DNA of 17,229 bases from Lachnospiraceae bacterium UBA1766 (GTDB taxonomy: Bacteria > Bacillota > Clostridia > Lachnospirales > Lachnospiraceae): contig DCGY01000056.1 of the NCBI GenBank assembly GCA_002314715.1, positions 1 to 17,229 on the forward strand. Direction: 5' to 3'. Shown piece by piece: positions 1-7,549 of this stretch. Each line of letters begins with the position of its first letter. Position 1 is the first letter of the stretch. Under the pieces are notes generated by a model. It did not search any database. It was not told where the DNA came from and worked only from the letters and a program-made list of their open reading frames with translations. The translations under genes were made by a program, and so were the position numbers.

Positions 1-191
1 GGGAAGCCATTGCTCGGTATGTGATGCCGTATTGGTAGCCCAGGAAACTGTAGCAGCCAAGGGACATACGGAAGTGGCAGATGCGGCAGTAGCAGCAACC
101 TGTACGGAAGATGGAAAAACAGCGGGAAGCCATTGCTCGGTATGTGATACTGTGCTGGTAGCCCAGGAAACAATTGCGAAGCTGGGTCATA
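1..191 (+). repeat. Tandem 123-base (41-codon) coding repeat, two copies visible
   Basis: The sequence starting at base 1 recurs at base 124. The first 25 bases are identical and the rest of the next 45 is similar, giving a period of 123 bases or 41 codons. Each unit encodes a GSHCSVCD core followed by VLVAQET and GHT. The array probably continues upstream of the window. Near-identity at the DNA level suggests recent duplication or ongoing copy-number change. Confidence 0.85.
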
Positions 192-1603
192 CTTGGGGAA
201 CACCTACTTATACATGGACAGAAAAAACCGGTGGTGGTTATTCTTGTGAAATGAAGATGACCTGTACGAGAGATGTATCACATCAGGCAAGCGGATACAG
301 CAATGCGACTCCTTTGGTGCTTAGCGCTGCGACCTGTGAAGCGGATGGAACCACACAATATACCGCTACCTTCCCGGCTTATGGTTTGACCACCACGAAG
401 GATGTAACAGTGCCCGCTACAGGACATGATTACGAGATTACCTATACCTGGTCAGAAGTGTTGGATGAGATGGGTGAGGTTGACTATACTCAATACCAGT
501 GTGTGGCAACGCGTACTTGTAAGAATGACGCAACGGAGGCGAAGGTAGAAGATACCACTTTCGGAGGTATTGAGGCTACAATGGAAGGAACAGAAATCGA
601 ACCTTCCTGTGAAGATAGTGTTACCAATACTTATGTGGCAACGTTTACAAATACGATATTTGAAATACAGACAAAAACTGTAACCTTCCCGGCACTTGGA
701 CATAATTATGAGGCAGGTTATTACTGGTATACAGATTCGACCAGTGGAGAAATGATGTGTGAAGCTACTGCAACTTGCATGAATGGAAAAGAAATCTGTA
801 CACCTATCAATCAGGAGGTAACTGCAACCAGCGCAATTACCCAGGAAAGAAGTTGTACCACTCCCGGAATCAGAACCTATACTGCCGGTGGTTGGACGAA
901 TACCGTGTTTACGACACAGACCAAGGATGAGTATATCCCTGCGGGACATACCTATTTGGATTCTGATCCTACAACCTGTAGTGTGTGTGGTCATACCAAG
1001 GATAAGGCCGATGAATTGCAGACGTTGCTTAGCGCTGCTGCCTCCAGTGAGGTGAAAATTTCTGATTTGTACAGTACGGAACCTAGTATGCCGACCCAGG
1101 TTACGATTCCTGCAGGTATGACACTTGTGGTTCCGGAAGGAAAAACACTTACGATTGATATTCCCACCACCTTTAGCGGAGATTTGATCAATTCCGGCTC
1201 CATTACAGCCTCAGCCGGTAATGGTATGACTGTGGAGGGTACCATTACCAATAATGGCATCATTACCTGCAATGACAGCTTGACGATAAGCAGAGAGGCC
1301 TCTCTTATCAACAATCTGGATCTGAATTGTAAAAGTGATGTAACCATAGACGGTACATTGATCAATAATGAGATGTATAACATAGACGGGCCTACGGTGA
1401 CGAACCCTACCACTACGGTAGTGGGAACCTTTACCAATAATGGTAAGTTCCTAACCTATGGTTCCACATTAGTTGTTAAAGGTACCTTTGAGAATAATGG
1501 AGAATATGATTCCCGGTCTGAATCCGATGTGGTTTCCCTAGTGTCCGGTGGCCAGATTACCGGAACAAATGCAGCCCGGATGGATGAGTATATAGTCTCA
1601 TAA
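1..1603 (+). CDS. Repeat-rich cell-surface protein, 3' part (5' end outside window)
   Basis: The reading frame is open from the left edge (first full codon at base 2) to TAA at 1601-1603, so the true start lies upstream and the internal ATG at 32 is not a start. I do not recognise a named protein. The visible part has three zones. First are tandem 41-residue units with a CTEDGKTAGSHCSVC core, a CxxC pair and a closing GHT. Next are three diverged units of about 80-92 residues (about bases 186-425, 426-701 and 702-947), each with a Y-x-W start, paired cysteines, a TYTATF-like strand and a closing P-A-x-GH. The third zone, about 1075-1590, is rich in Thr, Gly and repeated NNG/TNNG turns and resembles a beta-solenoid. 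No LPxTG motif or C-terminal membrane segment is visible. The composition fits an exported protein, but the signal peptide would be outside the window. Ligand and function are unknown. It lies 42 bases before the cyclase gene and is probably co-transcribed with it. Confidence 0.85.
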   Translation, partial: GSHCSVCDAVLVAQETVAAKGHTEVADAAVAATCTEDGKTAGSHCSVCDTVLVAQETIAKLGHTWGTPTYTWTEKTGGGYSCEMKMTCTRDVSHQASGYSNATPLVLSAATCEADGTTQYTATFPAYGLTTTKDVTVPATGHDYEITYTWSEVLDEMGEVDYTQYQCVATRTCKNDATEAKVEDTTFGGIEATMEGTEIEPSCEDSVTNTYVATFTNTIFEIQTKTVTFPALGHNYEAGYYWYTDSTSGEMMCEATATCMNGKEICTPINQEVTATSAITQERSCTTPGIRTYTAGGWTNTVFTTQTKDEYIPAGHTYLDSDPTTCSVCGHTKDKADELQTLLSAAASSEVKISDLYSTEPSMPTQVTIPAGMTLVVPEGKTLTIDIPTTFSGDLINSGSITASAGNGMTVEGTITNNGIITCNDSLTISREASLINNLDLNCKSDVTIDGTLINNEMYNIDGPTVTNPTTTVVGTFTNNGKFLTYGSTLVVKGTFENNGEYDSRSESDVVSLVSGGQITGTNAARMDEYIVS

Positions 1604-1645
1604 AAGGCAATTCGTATATCATCGGTAGAAATGTGAGAAACAGCG

Positions 1646-3442
1646 ATGAAGAAAACATGGATGAAAAAAGTATTGGTAAGCTTGTTCCTGGCGGTTTTGT
1701 TTACGTGGATTGCCGGGAACGGCTACCTGTTCCAGGTGGAACAGGCAGTCGCAGACAAACTGTACTACGAGCCGGTAGCACATGATGGTGACATTGTGGT
1801 ACTGGAAATTGACCAGGAGGCTTTGGAGGAAATCGGTCCCTGGCCCTGGAGCAGAGATGTCATGGCGACAGTCATTGAAAAATTAAATCAAAACCCTGAG
1901 GCGAAACCCGTTGTAATTGGCGTGGATGCTTTTTATGGGGGAGAAACCAATTCGGAAGCGGATGCACATTTGGCGTCTGCCGCATCCGGAGAAAACGTTG
2001 TATTTGCGGAAATGGTGGAGTTTTCCGATGAACTGAAGGTCTCGGGAGAAAGCTTTGGTGTGGAGCAAACCATTGTAGGCTATGACCGTGTGTACAATGC
2101 ACTTGCCCAAAATTCCCTGCAGGGACATATTAACCAGATGCAGGCAGTGGACGGGGTGCTCCGGGAAGGACTTCTTTATGTGGAACCGGAGGAAGATAAG
2201 CGCCTTTACAGTTTTGCCTGGGTGATATATGAGGCCTACTGTAAGGCAACGGGAACGACACCCAATCGGATGCCGGATACCAATCAAAAGGGGTTCTTTT
2301 ACATTCCCTACACCGTTGCACCGGGAGGCTTTACGGACAAGATTTCGGTTGCAGACGTGTATTTTGACCGGGTTTCCGGAGAATATTTTGCGGATCGAAT
2401 TGTATTGATTGGTCCCTATGCGGCCGGCCTGCAGGACCAGTATATTACCTCTATTGACCATGCAGTACCTATGTATGGTGTGGAGATTCAGGCCAATATC
2501 ATTCAGTCGTTTTTATCCGGAAATTACATGAGAGCGTCCCAAAGAACCTGGCAGCTGGTTTTGCTGTTCGGGTTATGCGTAGCCTCTGTATGGTTTTTCT
2601 GGGGAAGAAAAGTTCGGTGGTCTTTGCTTTGGTGGTTGGGAATTTCCGGCGGTTGGCTGGGACTTTGTAAGGTATTGGGAGCAAAAGGAATTTTGCTTCA
2701 GGTATTGTGGATTCCCCTTGGCATAACCATTCTTTTCATTGTTTTTGTGGCCATTAATTATATCCAGGCAGCCATGGAAAAGAAGAAGGTTACCGATACC
2801 TTTAAACGATATGTAGACCCTAGTGTTATCAAGGAACTTTTGCGAGAGGGAACCGATTCCCTGGGGCTTGGCGGAAAAATGACCGATATAGCTGTATTGT
2901 TTGTGGATATTCGTGGATTTACTACAATGAGCGAGGTTTTGTCCCCGCCGGAAATCGTAGAAATTCTGAATCGGTATTTATCCCTTACCACCAAGTGTGT
3001 CATGGAGAACCACGGCACTTTGGATAAGTTTGTGGGAGACTGCACCATGGCGATTTGGAATGCCCCTTTAAAGCAGGAGGACTATATCATGAATGCCTGC
3101 AAGGCGGCACTGGACATGGTTGAGGGATCAAAGGAACTGGAAAAAGAACTCCGGGAAACCTATGGCAGAACGGTTTCTTTTGGAGTAGGTGTTCATTGCG
3201 GAAAGGCAGTCGTAGGAAATATCGGTGCACAGATGCGAATGGATTTTACCGCAATCGGTGATACGGTCAATACGGCCGCCCGATTGGAGGCCAATGCACC
3301 CGGTGGCTGTATCTATATCAGCCGTGCGGTGGCAGATGCCCTGGAAGGTCGTATTGAGACCACATCCCTTGGAAGTACCATTAAATTAAAGGGAAAGGCA
3401 GATGGCTTTGAAATTCTGACCTTGGATGGTTTGAACAAATAA
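1646..3442 (+). CDS. CHASE2 sensor-class III adenylate/guanylate cyclase
   Basis: This 598-residue membrane protein is predicted to make cAMP from ATP in response to an extracytoplasmic signal. It has an N-terminal membrane segment (about 8-25) and an extracellular CHASE2 domain (about 35-295) containing the typical DIVVLEID and GPWPWSR stretches. Three membrane segments follow (about 302-320, 325-343, 348-373), then a short linker and a cyclase domain (about 410-590). Visible catalytic residues are metal-binding D421 (FVDIRGF) and D465, purine-selecting K461 (DKFVGD) and T535 (FTAIGD), and N542 and R546 (VNTAAR) for the transition state. A Lys/Thr pair is the class IIIb pattern and favours ATP over GTP. 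All key residues are present, so it should be active, probably as a homodimer. The start is the first ATG in frame after the upstream stop region and begins a positively charged membrane segment; the ribosome site is weak. The signal sensed is unknown. Confidence 0.93.
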   Translation: MKKTWMKKVLVSLFLAVLFTWIAGNGYLFQVEQAVADKLYYEPVAHDGDIVVLEIDQEALEEIGPWPWSRDVMATVIEKLNQNPEAKPVVIGVDAFYGGETNSEADAHLASAASGENVVFAEMVEFSDELKVSGESFGVEQTIVGYDRVYNALAQNSLQGHINQMQAVDGVLREGLLYVEPEEDKRLYSFAWVIYEAYCKATGTTPNRMPDTNQKGFFYIPYTVAPGGFTDKISVADVYFDRVSGEYFADRIVLIGPYAAGLQDQYITSIDHAVPMYGVEIQANIIQSFLSGNYMRASQRTWQLVLLFGLCVASVWFFWGRKVRWSLLWWLGISGGWLGLCKVLGAKGILLQVLWIPLGITILFIVFVAINYIQAAMEKKKVTDTFKRYVDPSVIKELLREGTDSLGLGGKMTDIAVLFVDIRGFTTMSEVLSPPEIVEILNRYLSLTTKCVMENHGTLDKFVGDCTMAIWNAPLKQEDYIMNACKAALDMVEGSKELEKELRETYGRTVSFGVGVHCGKAVVGNIGAQMRMDFTAIGDTVNTAARLEANAPGGCIYISRAVADALEGRIETTSLGSTIKLKGKADGFEILTLDGLNK

Positions 3443-3476
3443 GAACCCTTTGAAGAAGTAGAAGGAATGCGAGAAG

Positions 3477-4448
3477 ATGATGAAAAAGAAAATAGTAATT
3501 GGTGTGGTGGCTGCAGCCGTGGTGGCAGGAATAATCGTCGCAGGCGTTCTGATCAGTAAGAGACCGCAAAACGAGCAAAAGATAATTAAGGTGGAAGGAA
3601 CCATAAAAGAACGTACGATTTTTACCGGTATTCAGGGAGAACCCTCCGGTTTGGCAGTTATGAAGGATGGTACGGTTTTGGTTACGGATACCTATAATAA
3701 GGTGATTTGGCAGGTGAAGGATGGGAAAACCTCAATTCTTACCGGACAGATTAGCCCCGAAAATGAATACGGTGAGCCCGTAGGCGGATACAGTGATACA
3801 ACCCTTGATAAGGCTTTGTTTGGAGAACCCTGGGGCATTGCGCCGTTCTTGGATGGCTGGGCGGTAACCGATAGCAAAAATCGTGTGATTCGCTATTTTA
3901 GTGAAGAACGCGTGCGTACGGCGGCATATAAGGGAAGTGAACCCATTTTGACCAATCCCTCCGGATTGACCGCAGATGAAGAAGGAAACCTTTATATTGC
4001 AGATGCGGGAACCGGATATATTTATTTGATGGATGAACAGGGTAATTTAAATGTGATTGCGGATGGATTTAACGGTCCCACCGGTCTTTGCTATCAAAAT
4101 GGGGTCCTGTATGTGGCAGATACCGGAAATCATCGTGTTTGTTCGGTAAAGGACGGACAGGTATCCGTTCTGGCCGGCAAGGAGGAGGGCTTTAATGATG
4201 GAAAGACCTCCAAAGCACAATTTCGCAATCCACAGGGCATTGCCGTGGATGAAAATGGCACCATTTATGTGGCAGATACCGGAAACAGCGCCATTCGTGT
4301 GATTGAGAATGGTCAGGTAAAAACCTTGGTAGTGTGCAGTGATGACAGTACCTGGCCGGTGTCCCCTAAGAGTTTGATTTGCTATCAGAACGGACTAATG
4401 GTAGCGGATAGCTTTTCCGGTATTGTATTTACCATGCCCTGCAAGTAA
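3477..4448 (+). CDS. Membrane-anchored NHL-repeat beta-propeller protein
   Basis: The 323-residue protein has a basic N-terminus and one hydrophobic segment (about 6-27). There is no lipobox cysteine, so it is probably a signal anchor with the rest outside the membrane. About six NHL-type blades follow (about 55-82, 113-140, 159-187, 199-227, 250-277, 296-320), with the family pattern P-x-G-(I/L)-x-x-x-x-x-G-x-(I/L)-Y-(I/V)-A-D-x-x-N. Clear examples are LYVADTGNHR and IYVADTGNSA. NHL propellers usually bind proteins, peptides or carbohydrates, and no catalytic residues can be assigned here. Two adjacent ATG codons (3477 and 3480) could start it; a GAAGGA stretch at 3461-3466 precedes both. 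It begins 34 bases after the cyclase gene and ends 42 bases before lepA, which fits one operon. A role as ligand-binding partner of the cyclase or the surface protein is inference from position only. Confidence 0.85.
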   Translation: MMKKKIVIGVVAAAVVAGIIVAGVLISKRPQNEQKIIKVEGTIKERTIFTGIQGEPSGLAVMKDGTVLVTDTYNKVIWQVKDGKTSILTGQISPENEYGEPVGGYSDTTLDKALFGEPWGIAPFLDGWAVTDSKNRVIRYFSEERVRTAAYKGSEPILTNPSGLTADEEGNLYIADAGTGYIYLMDEQGNLNVIADGFNGPTGLCYQNGVLYVADTGNHRVCSVKDGQVSVLAGKEEGFNDGKTSKAQFRNPQGIAVDENGTIYVADTGNSAIRVIENGQVKTLVVCSDDSTWPVSPKSLICYQNGLMVADSFSGIVFTMPCK

Positions 4449-4490
4449 AATCAGGATGAAAACAGTTAGAAAGACGAGGAAGAAGGCAAG

Positions 4491-6308
4491 ATGGCTTCTG
4501 TTGATCAGAGTAAAATCAGAAATTTCAGTATAGTAGCACATATCGACCATGGAAAATCTACCTTGGCAGATCGCATTATTGAGCAGACCGGTTTGTTGAC
4601 CAGCCGTGAAATGCAGGCCCAGGTTTTGGATAATATGGATTTGGAGCGTGAGCGCGGTATTACCATTAAGGCCCAGGCGGTTCGTACGGTATATCGTGCA
4701 AAAGACGGGGAGGAATATATCTTTAACTTAATTGATACCCCCGGTCATGTAGACTTTAACTATGAGGTTAGCCGTTCTCTGGCAGCCTGTGATGGAGCAA
4801 TCCTGGTGGTGGATGCGGCACAGGGTATTGAAGCACAGACTTTGGCAAATGTATATTTGGCGCTTGACCATGATTTGGATGTATTTCCGGTAATCAATAA
4901 AATCGATCTTCCCAGTGCGGAACCCCAACGTGTAATCGACGAGATTGAGGACGTGATCGGACTGGAGGCACAGGACGCCCCTCTGATTTCGGCAAAGAAC
5001 GGAATCGGTATTGAGGAAGTGCTGGAGAAAATCGTAGAAAAAATTCCGGCACCAAAGGGCGATCCCAATGCACCCTTAAGCGCGCTGATTTTTGACTCTT
5101 TGTATGACTCTTACAAGGGTGTTATCATTTTCTGCCGTATTATGGAAGGCACCGTTAAGAAGGGAACCAAGATTAAGATGATGGCGACCGGTGCAAAGGA
5201 AGAAGTTGTGGAAGTAGGATATTTCGGAGCCGGTCAGTTTATTCCCTGTGAAGAGTTGTCTGCCGGTATGGTAGGATATATCACTGCATCCATCAAGAAT
5301 GTGAAGGATACTGCGGTAGGTGATACGGTTACCGATGCGGAAAATCCATGTAAAGAACCCTTGCCCGGCTATAAAAAGGTGCAGTCCATGGTGTATTGCG
5401 GCCTGTATCCTGCAGACGGAGCGAAGTATCCGGACCTTCGGGATGCGTTGGAAAAATTGCAATTAAATGACGCGTCCTTAAACTATGAACCGGAAACCTC
5501 CATTGCCCTTGGATTTGGCTTCCGTTGCGGTTTTCTGGGTCTATTGCATCTGGAGATTATTCAGGAGCGTTTGGAGCGAGAGTACAACCTGGATTTGGTT
5601 ACTACGGCACCGGGTGTTATTTATAAGGTTTATAAAACCAACGGGGAAATGATTGAACTGACCAATCCATCTAATCTGCCGGATCCTTCGGTGATTGAGC
5701 ATATGGAAGAACCTATTGTAACGGCAGAAATTATGGTAACCAGTGAGTTTATCGGTTCCATTATGGAGCTTTGTCAGGAAAGACGTGGTCGCTACCTGGG
5801 AATGGAATATATTGAGGGTACCAGAGCGCTTCTGAAGTATGAACTTCCTTTAAACGAGATTATCTACGATTTCTTTGATGCCTTGAAATCCAGATCTCGT
5901 GGATATGCTTCCTTTGATTATGATATTAAGGGATATGAACCCTCCAGCCTGGTGAAACTGGATATTCTCATTAACCGGGAGGAAGTGGATGCCTTGTCCT
6001 TTATCGTACATGCGGATTCCGCATACGAGCGCGGCAGAAAGATGTGTGAGAAATTAAAGGATGAAATCCCCAGACATTTGTTTGAAATTCCTATTCAGGC
6101 TGCAGTGGGTGGAAAAATCATTGCCAGAGAGACAGTAAAAGCCATGCGTAAAGATGTTTTGGCCAAGTGCTACGGCGGTGATATTTCCCGTAAAAAGAAA
6201 CTTCTGGAGAAGCAGAAGGAAGGAAAGAAGCGTATGCGCCAGGTAGGTAACGTAGAAATTCCTCAACAGGCTTTTATGAGTGTATTGAAATTAGATGATG
6301 ACAAATAA
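4491..6308 (+). CDS. lepA: Elongation factor 4 (LepA), translational GTPase
   Basis: LepA is a ribosome-associated GTPase that acts on stalled or mis-translocated ribosomes and also affects initiation and subunit assembly. The 605-residue length matches the family. GTPase motifs are visible: P-loop AHIDHGKST (16-24), switch I RGITI (55-59), DTPGH (82-86), NKID (136-139) and SAKNGIG for G5. EF-G-like domains II, III and V follow, and the LepA-specific C-terminal domain ends near residue 605, with the basic GGDISRKKKLLEKQKEGKKRMR tract abbreviated here as GGDISRKKKLL. The start ATG is supported by GAGGAAGAAGG just upstream (4476-4486). It overlaps hemW by 14 bases, the common Firmicutes pairing, and translation of the two is likely coupled. 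Nothing in the sequence is unusual. Confidence 0.98.
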   Translation: MASVDQSKIRNFSIVAHIDHGKSTLADRIIEQTGLLTSREMQAQVLDNMDLERERGITIKAQAVRTVYRAKDGEEYIFNLIDTPGHVDFNYEVSRSLAACDGAILVVDAAQGIEAQTLANVYLALDHDLDVFPVINKIDLPSAEPQRVIDEIEDVIGLEAQDAPLISAKNGIGIEEVLEKIVEKIPAPKGDPNAPLSALIFDSLYDSYKGVIIFCRIMEGTVKKGTKIKMMATGAKEEVVEVGYFGAGQFIPCEELSAGMVGYITASIKNVKDTAVGDTVTDAENPCKEPLPGYKKVQSMVYCGLYPADGAKYPDLRDALEKLQLNDASLNYEPETSIALGFGFRCGFLGLLHLEIIQERLEREYNLDLVTTAPGVIYKVYKTNGEMIELTNPSNLPDPSVIEHMEEPIVTAEIMVTSEFIGSIMELCQERRGRYLGMEYIEGTRALLKYELPLNEIIYDFFDALKSRSRGYASFDYDIKGYEPSSLVKLDILINREEVDALSFIVHADSAYERGRKMCEKLKDEIPRHLFEIPIQAAVGGKIIARETVKAMRKDVLAKCYGGDISRKKKLLEKQKEGKKRMRQVGNVEIPQQAFMSVLKLDDDK

Positions 6309-7434
6309 GACATTGGAATTATATTTTCATATTCCCTTTTGTGTTCGAAAGTGTTTGTATTGTGATTTTCTTTCGGCGCCTGCAGACGAGGCTACGAAAA
6401 GCCGATACATGGAGGCTTTGGTCAGGGAAACCCAAGAGAAGGCAAAGGTCTGTACCGATTATACGGTAACCAGTGTCTTTTTTGGAGGGGGGACGCCCTC
6501 CGTGGTAAATCCCCAGGCTTTGGCGAAGGTGTTGAATACGGCGAAAGCATGTTTTCGATTTACGAAAGACGCAGAGATTACCATGGAGATGAATCCGGGT
6601 ACGGTGAACGCCGATAGTCTGTCTGTTTACAAGGAGGCAGGAATCAACCGAATCAGCATAGGACTTCAGTCAACCAATGACCGCTATTTGGAGAAGCTTG
6701 GAAGAATTCATAATTTTGAGACGTTTTTGAAAACCTACGAAGCAGTACGAAAGGCCGGTTTTACCAATGTAAACATTGATCTGATGGGGGCATTGCCGGG
6801 ACAGAGTCTTGCGGAATATGAAGCGGATGTAAAGACAGTCCTGGAACTGAATCCGGAGCATCTGTCGGTGTACAGCCTGATGATCGAAGAAGGAACGCCT
6901 TTTGGTGACCGACTGGAGCAAAACAAACTGGAACCGCCGGAAGAAGAGTTGGAGAGAGAAATGTATTGGAGAGCTCATGAACTTTTGACCAAGGCAGGTT
7001 ACGAGCATTATGAGATTTCCAATTACGCGAAGCCCGGGTTTGCCTGCAGACACAATGTGGGCTATTGGAAAAGAATCTCTTATTTGGGACTGGGCCTGGG
7101 GGCCAGTTCTTTGATGGAAAATCGCCGATACCAAAATGAAAAAAGCCTTTCGACATATTTGCAAAATCCTTTGGCAACTTCCGAAGAAGCGGAGACATTA
7201 TCCGGACAGGAGCAAATGGAGGAGACCATGTTTTTGGGTCTTCGTATGCTGGAGGGGGTATCCAGGAAGGAATTTGCAGAGACTTATGCAATCGACATGG
7301 ATACCGTTTATAAAAATGTTCTGGACAGGAATGAAAGGGACGGACTGTTGGAAAACGTAGAGGACAGGGTACGATTGACTCCTCGCGGAATGGATATCAG
7401 TAACTATGTGATGGCGCAGTTTTTGAAAGATTAA
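6295..7434 (+). CDS. hemW: Heme chaperone HemW (radical-SAM, HemN-like)
   Basis: This 379-residue radical-SAM protein belongs to the HemW group, which binds heme and delivers it to haem proteins. It is often mis-named oxygen-independent coproporphyrinogen III oxidase. The iron-sulfur motif is CVRKCLYCDF (C16, C20, C23). The fourth cysteine found in true HemN is replaced by Phe, the mark of HemW. The SAM-binding GGGTPS is at 64-69, and the HNVGYW...YLGLGLGA motif typical of the group lies in the second half, followed by a HemN_C-type C-terminal domain. It overlaps the end of lepA by 14 bases, with ATG possible at 6295 or 6298. No separate strong ribosome site is seen, so translation probably depends on ribosomes finishing lepA. 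A terminator follows five bases after the stop codon. Confidence 0.93.
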   Translation: MMTNKTLELYFHIPFCVRKCLYCDFLSAPADEATKSRYMEALVRETQEKAKVCTDYTVTSVFFGGGTPSVVNPQALAKVLNTAKACFRFTKDAEITMEMNPGTVNADSLSVYKEAGINRISIGLQSTNDRYLEKLGRIHNFETFLKTYEAVRKAGFTNVNIDLMGALPGQSLAEYEADVKTVLELNPEHLSVYSLMIEEGTPFGDRLEQNKLEPPEEELEREMYWRAHELLTKAGYEHYEISNYAKPGFACRHNVGYWKRISYLGLGLGASSLMENRRYQNEKSLSTYLQNPLATSEEAETLSGQEQMEETMFLGLRMLEGVSRKEFAETYAIDMDTVYKNVLDRNERDGLLENVEDRVRLTPRGMDISNYVMAQFLKD

Positions 7435-7439
7435 CAGAG

Positions 7440-7469
7440 AAAAGAGTTTCGGAAACGGAACTCTTTTTT
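7440..7469 (+). terminator. Intrinsic terminator after hemW
   Basis: A 12-bp stem pairs 7440-7451 with 7456-7467, with one G-U wobble and a GAAA tetraloop at 7452-7455. The 3' arm runs into a T tract at 7464-7469. It lies directly after the hemW stop and marks the end of the operon that enters from the left. Confidence 0.93.
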
Positions 7470-7490
7470 GTTTCTTCAAAGGGGCCATGC

Positions 7491-7522
7491 ACTTGCAGTG
7501 TCCATTTCACATAGACTATAGT
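7491..7522 (+). promoter_or_regulatory. Candidate sigma-K/sigma-E type promoter of sigK
   Basis: AC at 7491-7492, a 17-base spacer and CATAGACTA at 7510-7518 match the Bacillus sigma-K pattern AC-N16/17-CATAnnnTA exactly. CATAGACT also fits the sigma-E -10 element at most positions, but no ATA-type sigma-E -35 is seen. An overlapping housekeeping reading is possible (TTGCAG at 7493, N18, TATAGT at 7517-7522), though its -35 is poor. The position, between the hemW terminator and the sigK ribosome site, suits a sigK promoter and would allow autoregulation. Confidence 0.55.
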
Positions 7523-7534
7523 TAAGGATAGTCA

Positions 7535-7549
7535 TGAGGAAATGATTTG
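7535..7549 (+). promoter_or_regulatory. Ribosome binding site fixing the TTG start of sigK
   Basis: GAGGAAA at 7536-7542 lies five to six bases before TTG at 7547-7549. The in-frame TGA at 7535-7537 rules out any longer protein, so this TTG is the only well-placed start ahead of the conserved PLS segment. Confidence 0.8.

Noticed and set aside
1..191. CRISPR-like repeat array
   Set aside because: The repeats are in-frame coding units of 41 codons with no unique spacers.
452..994. Minus-strand 180-codon open frame inside the surface protein gene
   Set aside because: Its His/Cys/Ile/Ser-rich composition reflects the antisense of the Thr/Thr-rich repeats; no start signal or family is visible.
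6295..7434. HemW as true coproporphyrinogen III dehydrogenase (HemN)
   Set aside because: The fourth cysteine of the HemN CxxxCxxCxC motif is Phe here and no other heme genes are adjacent.
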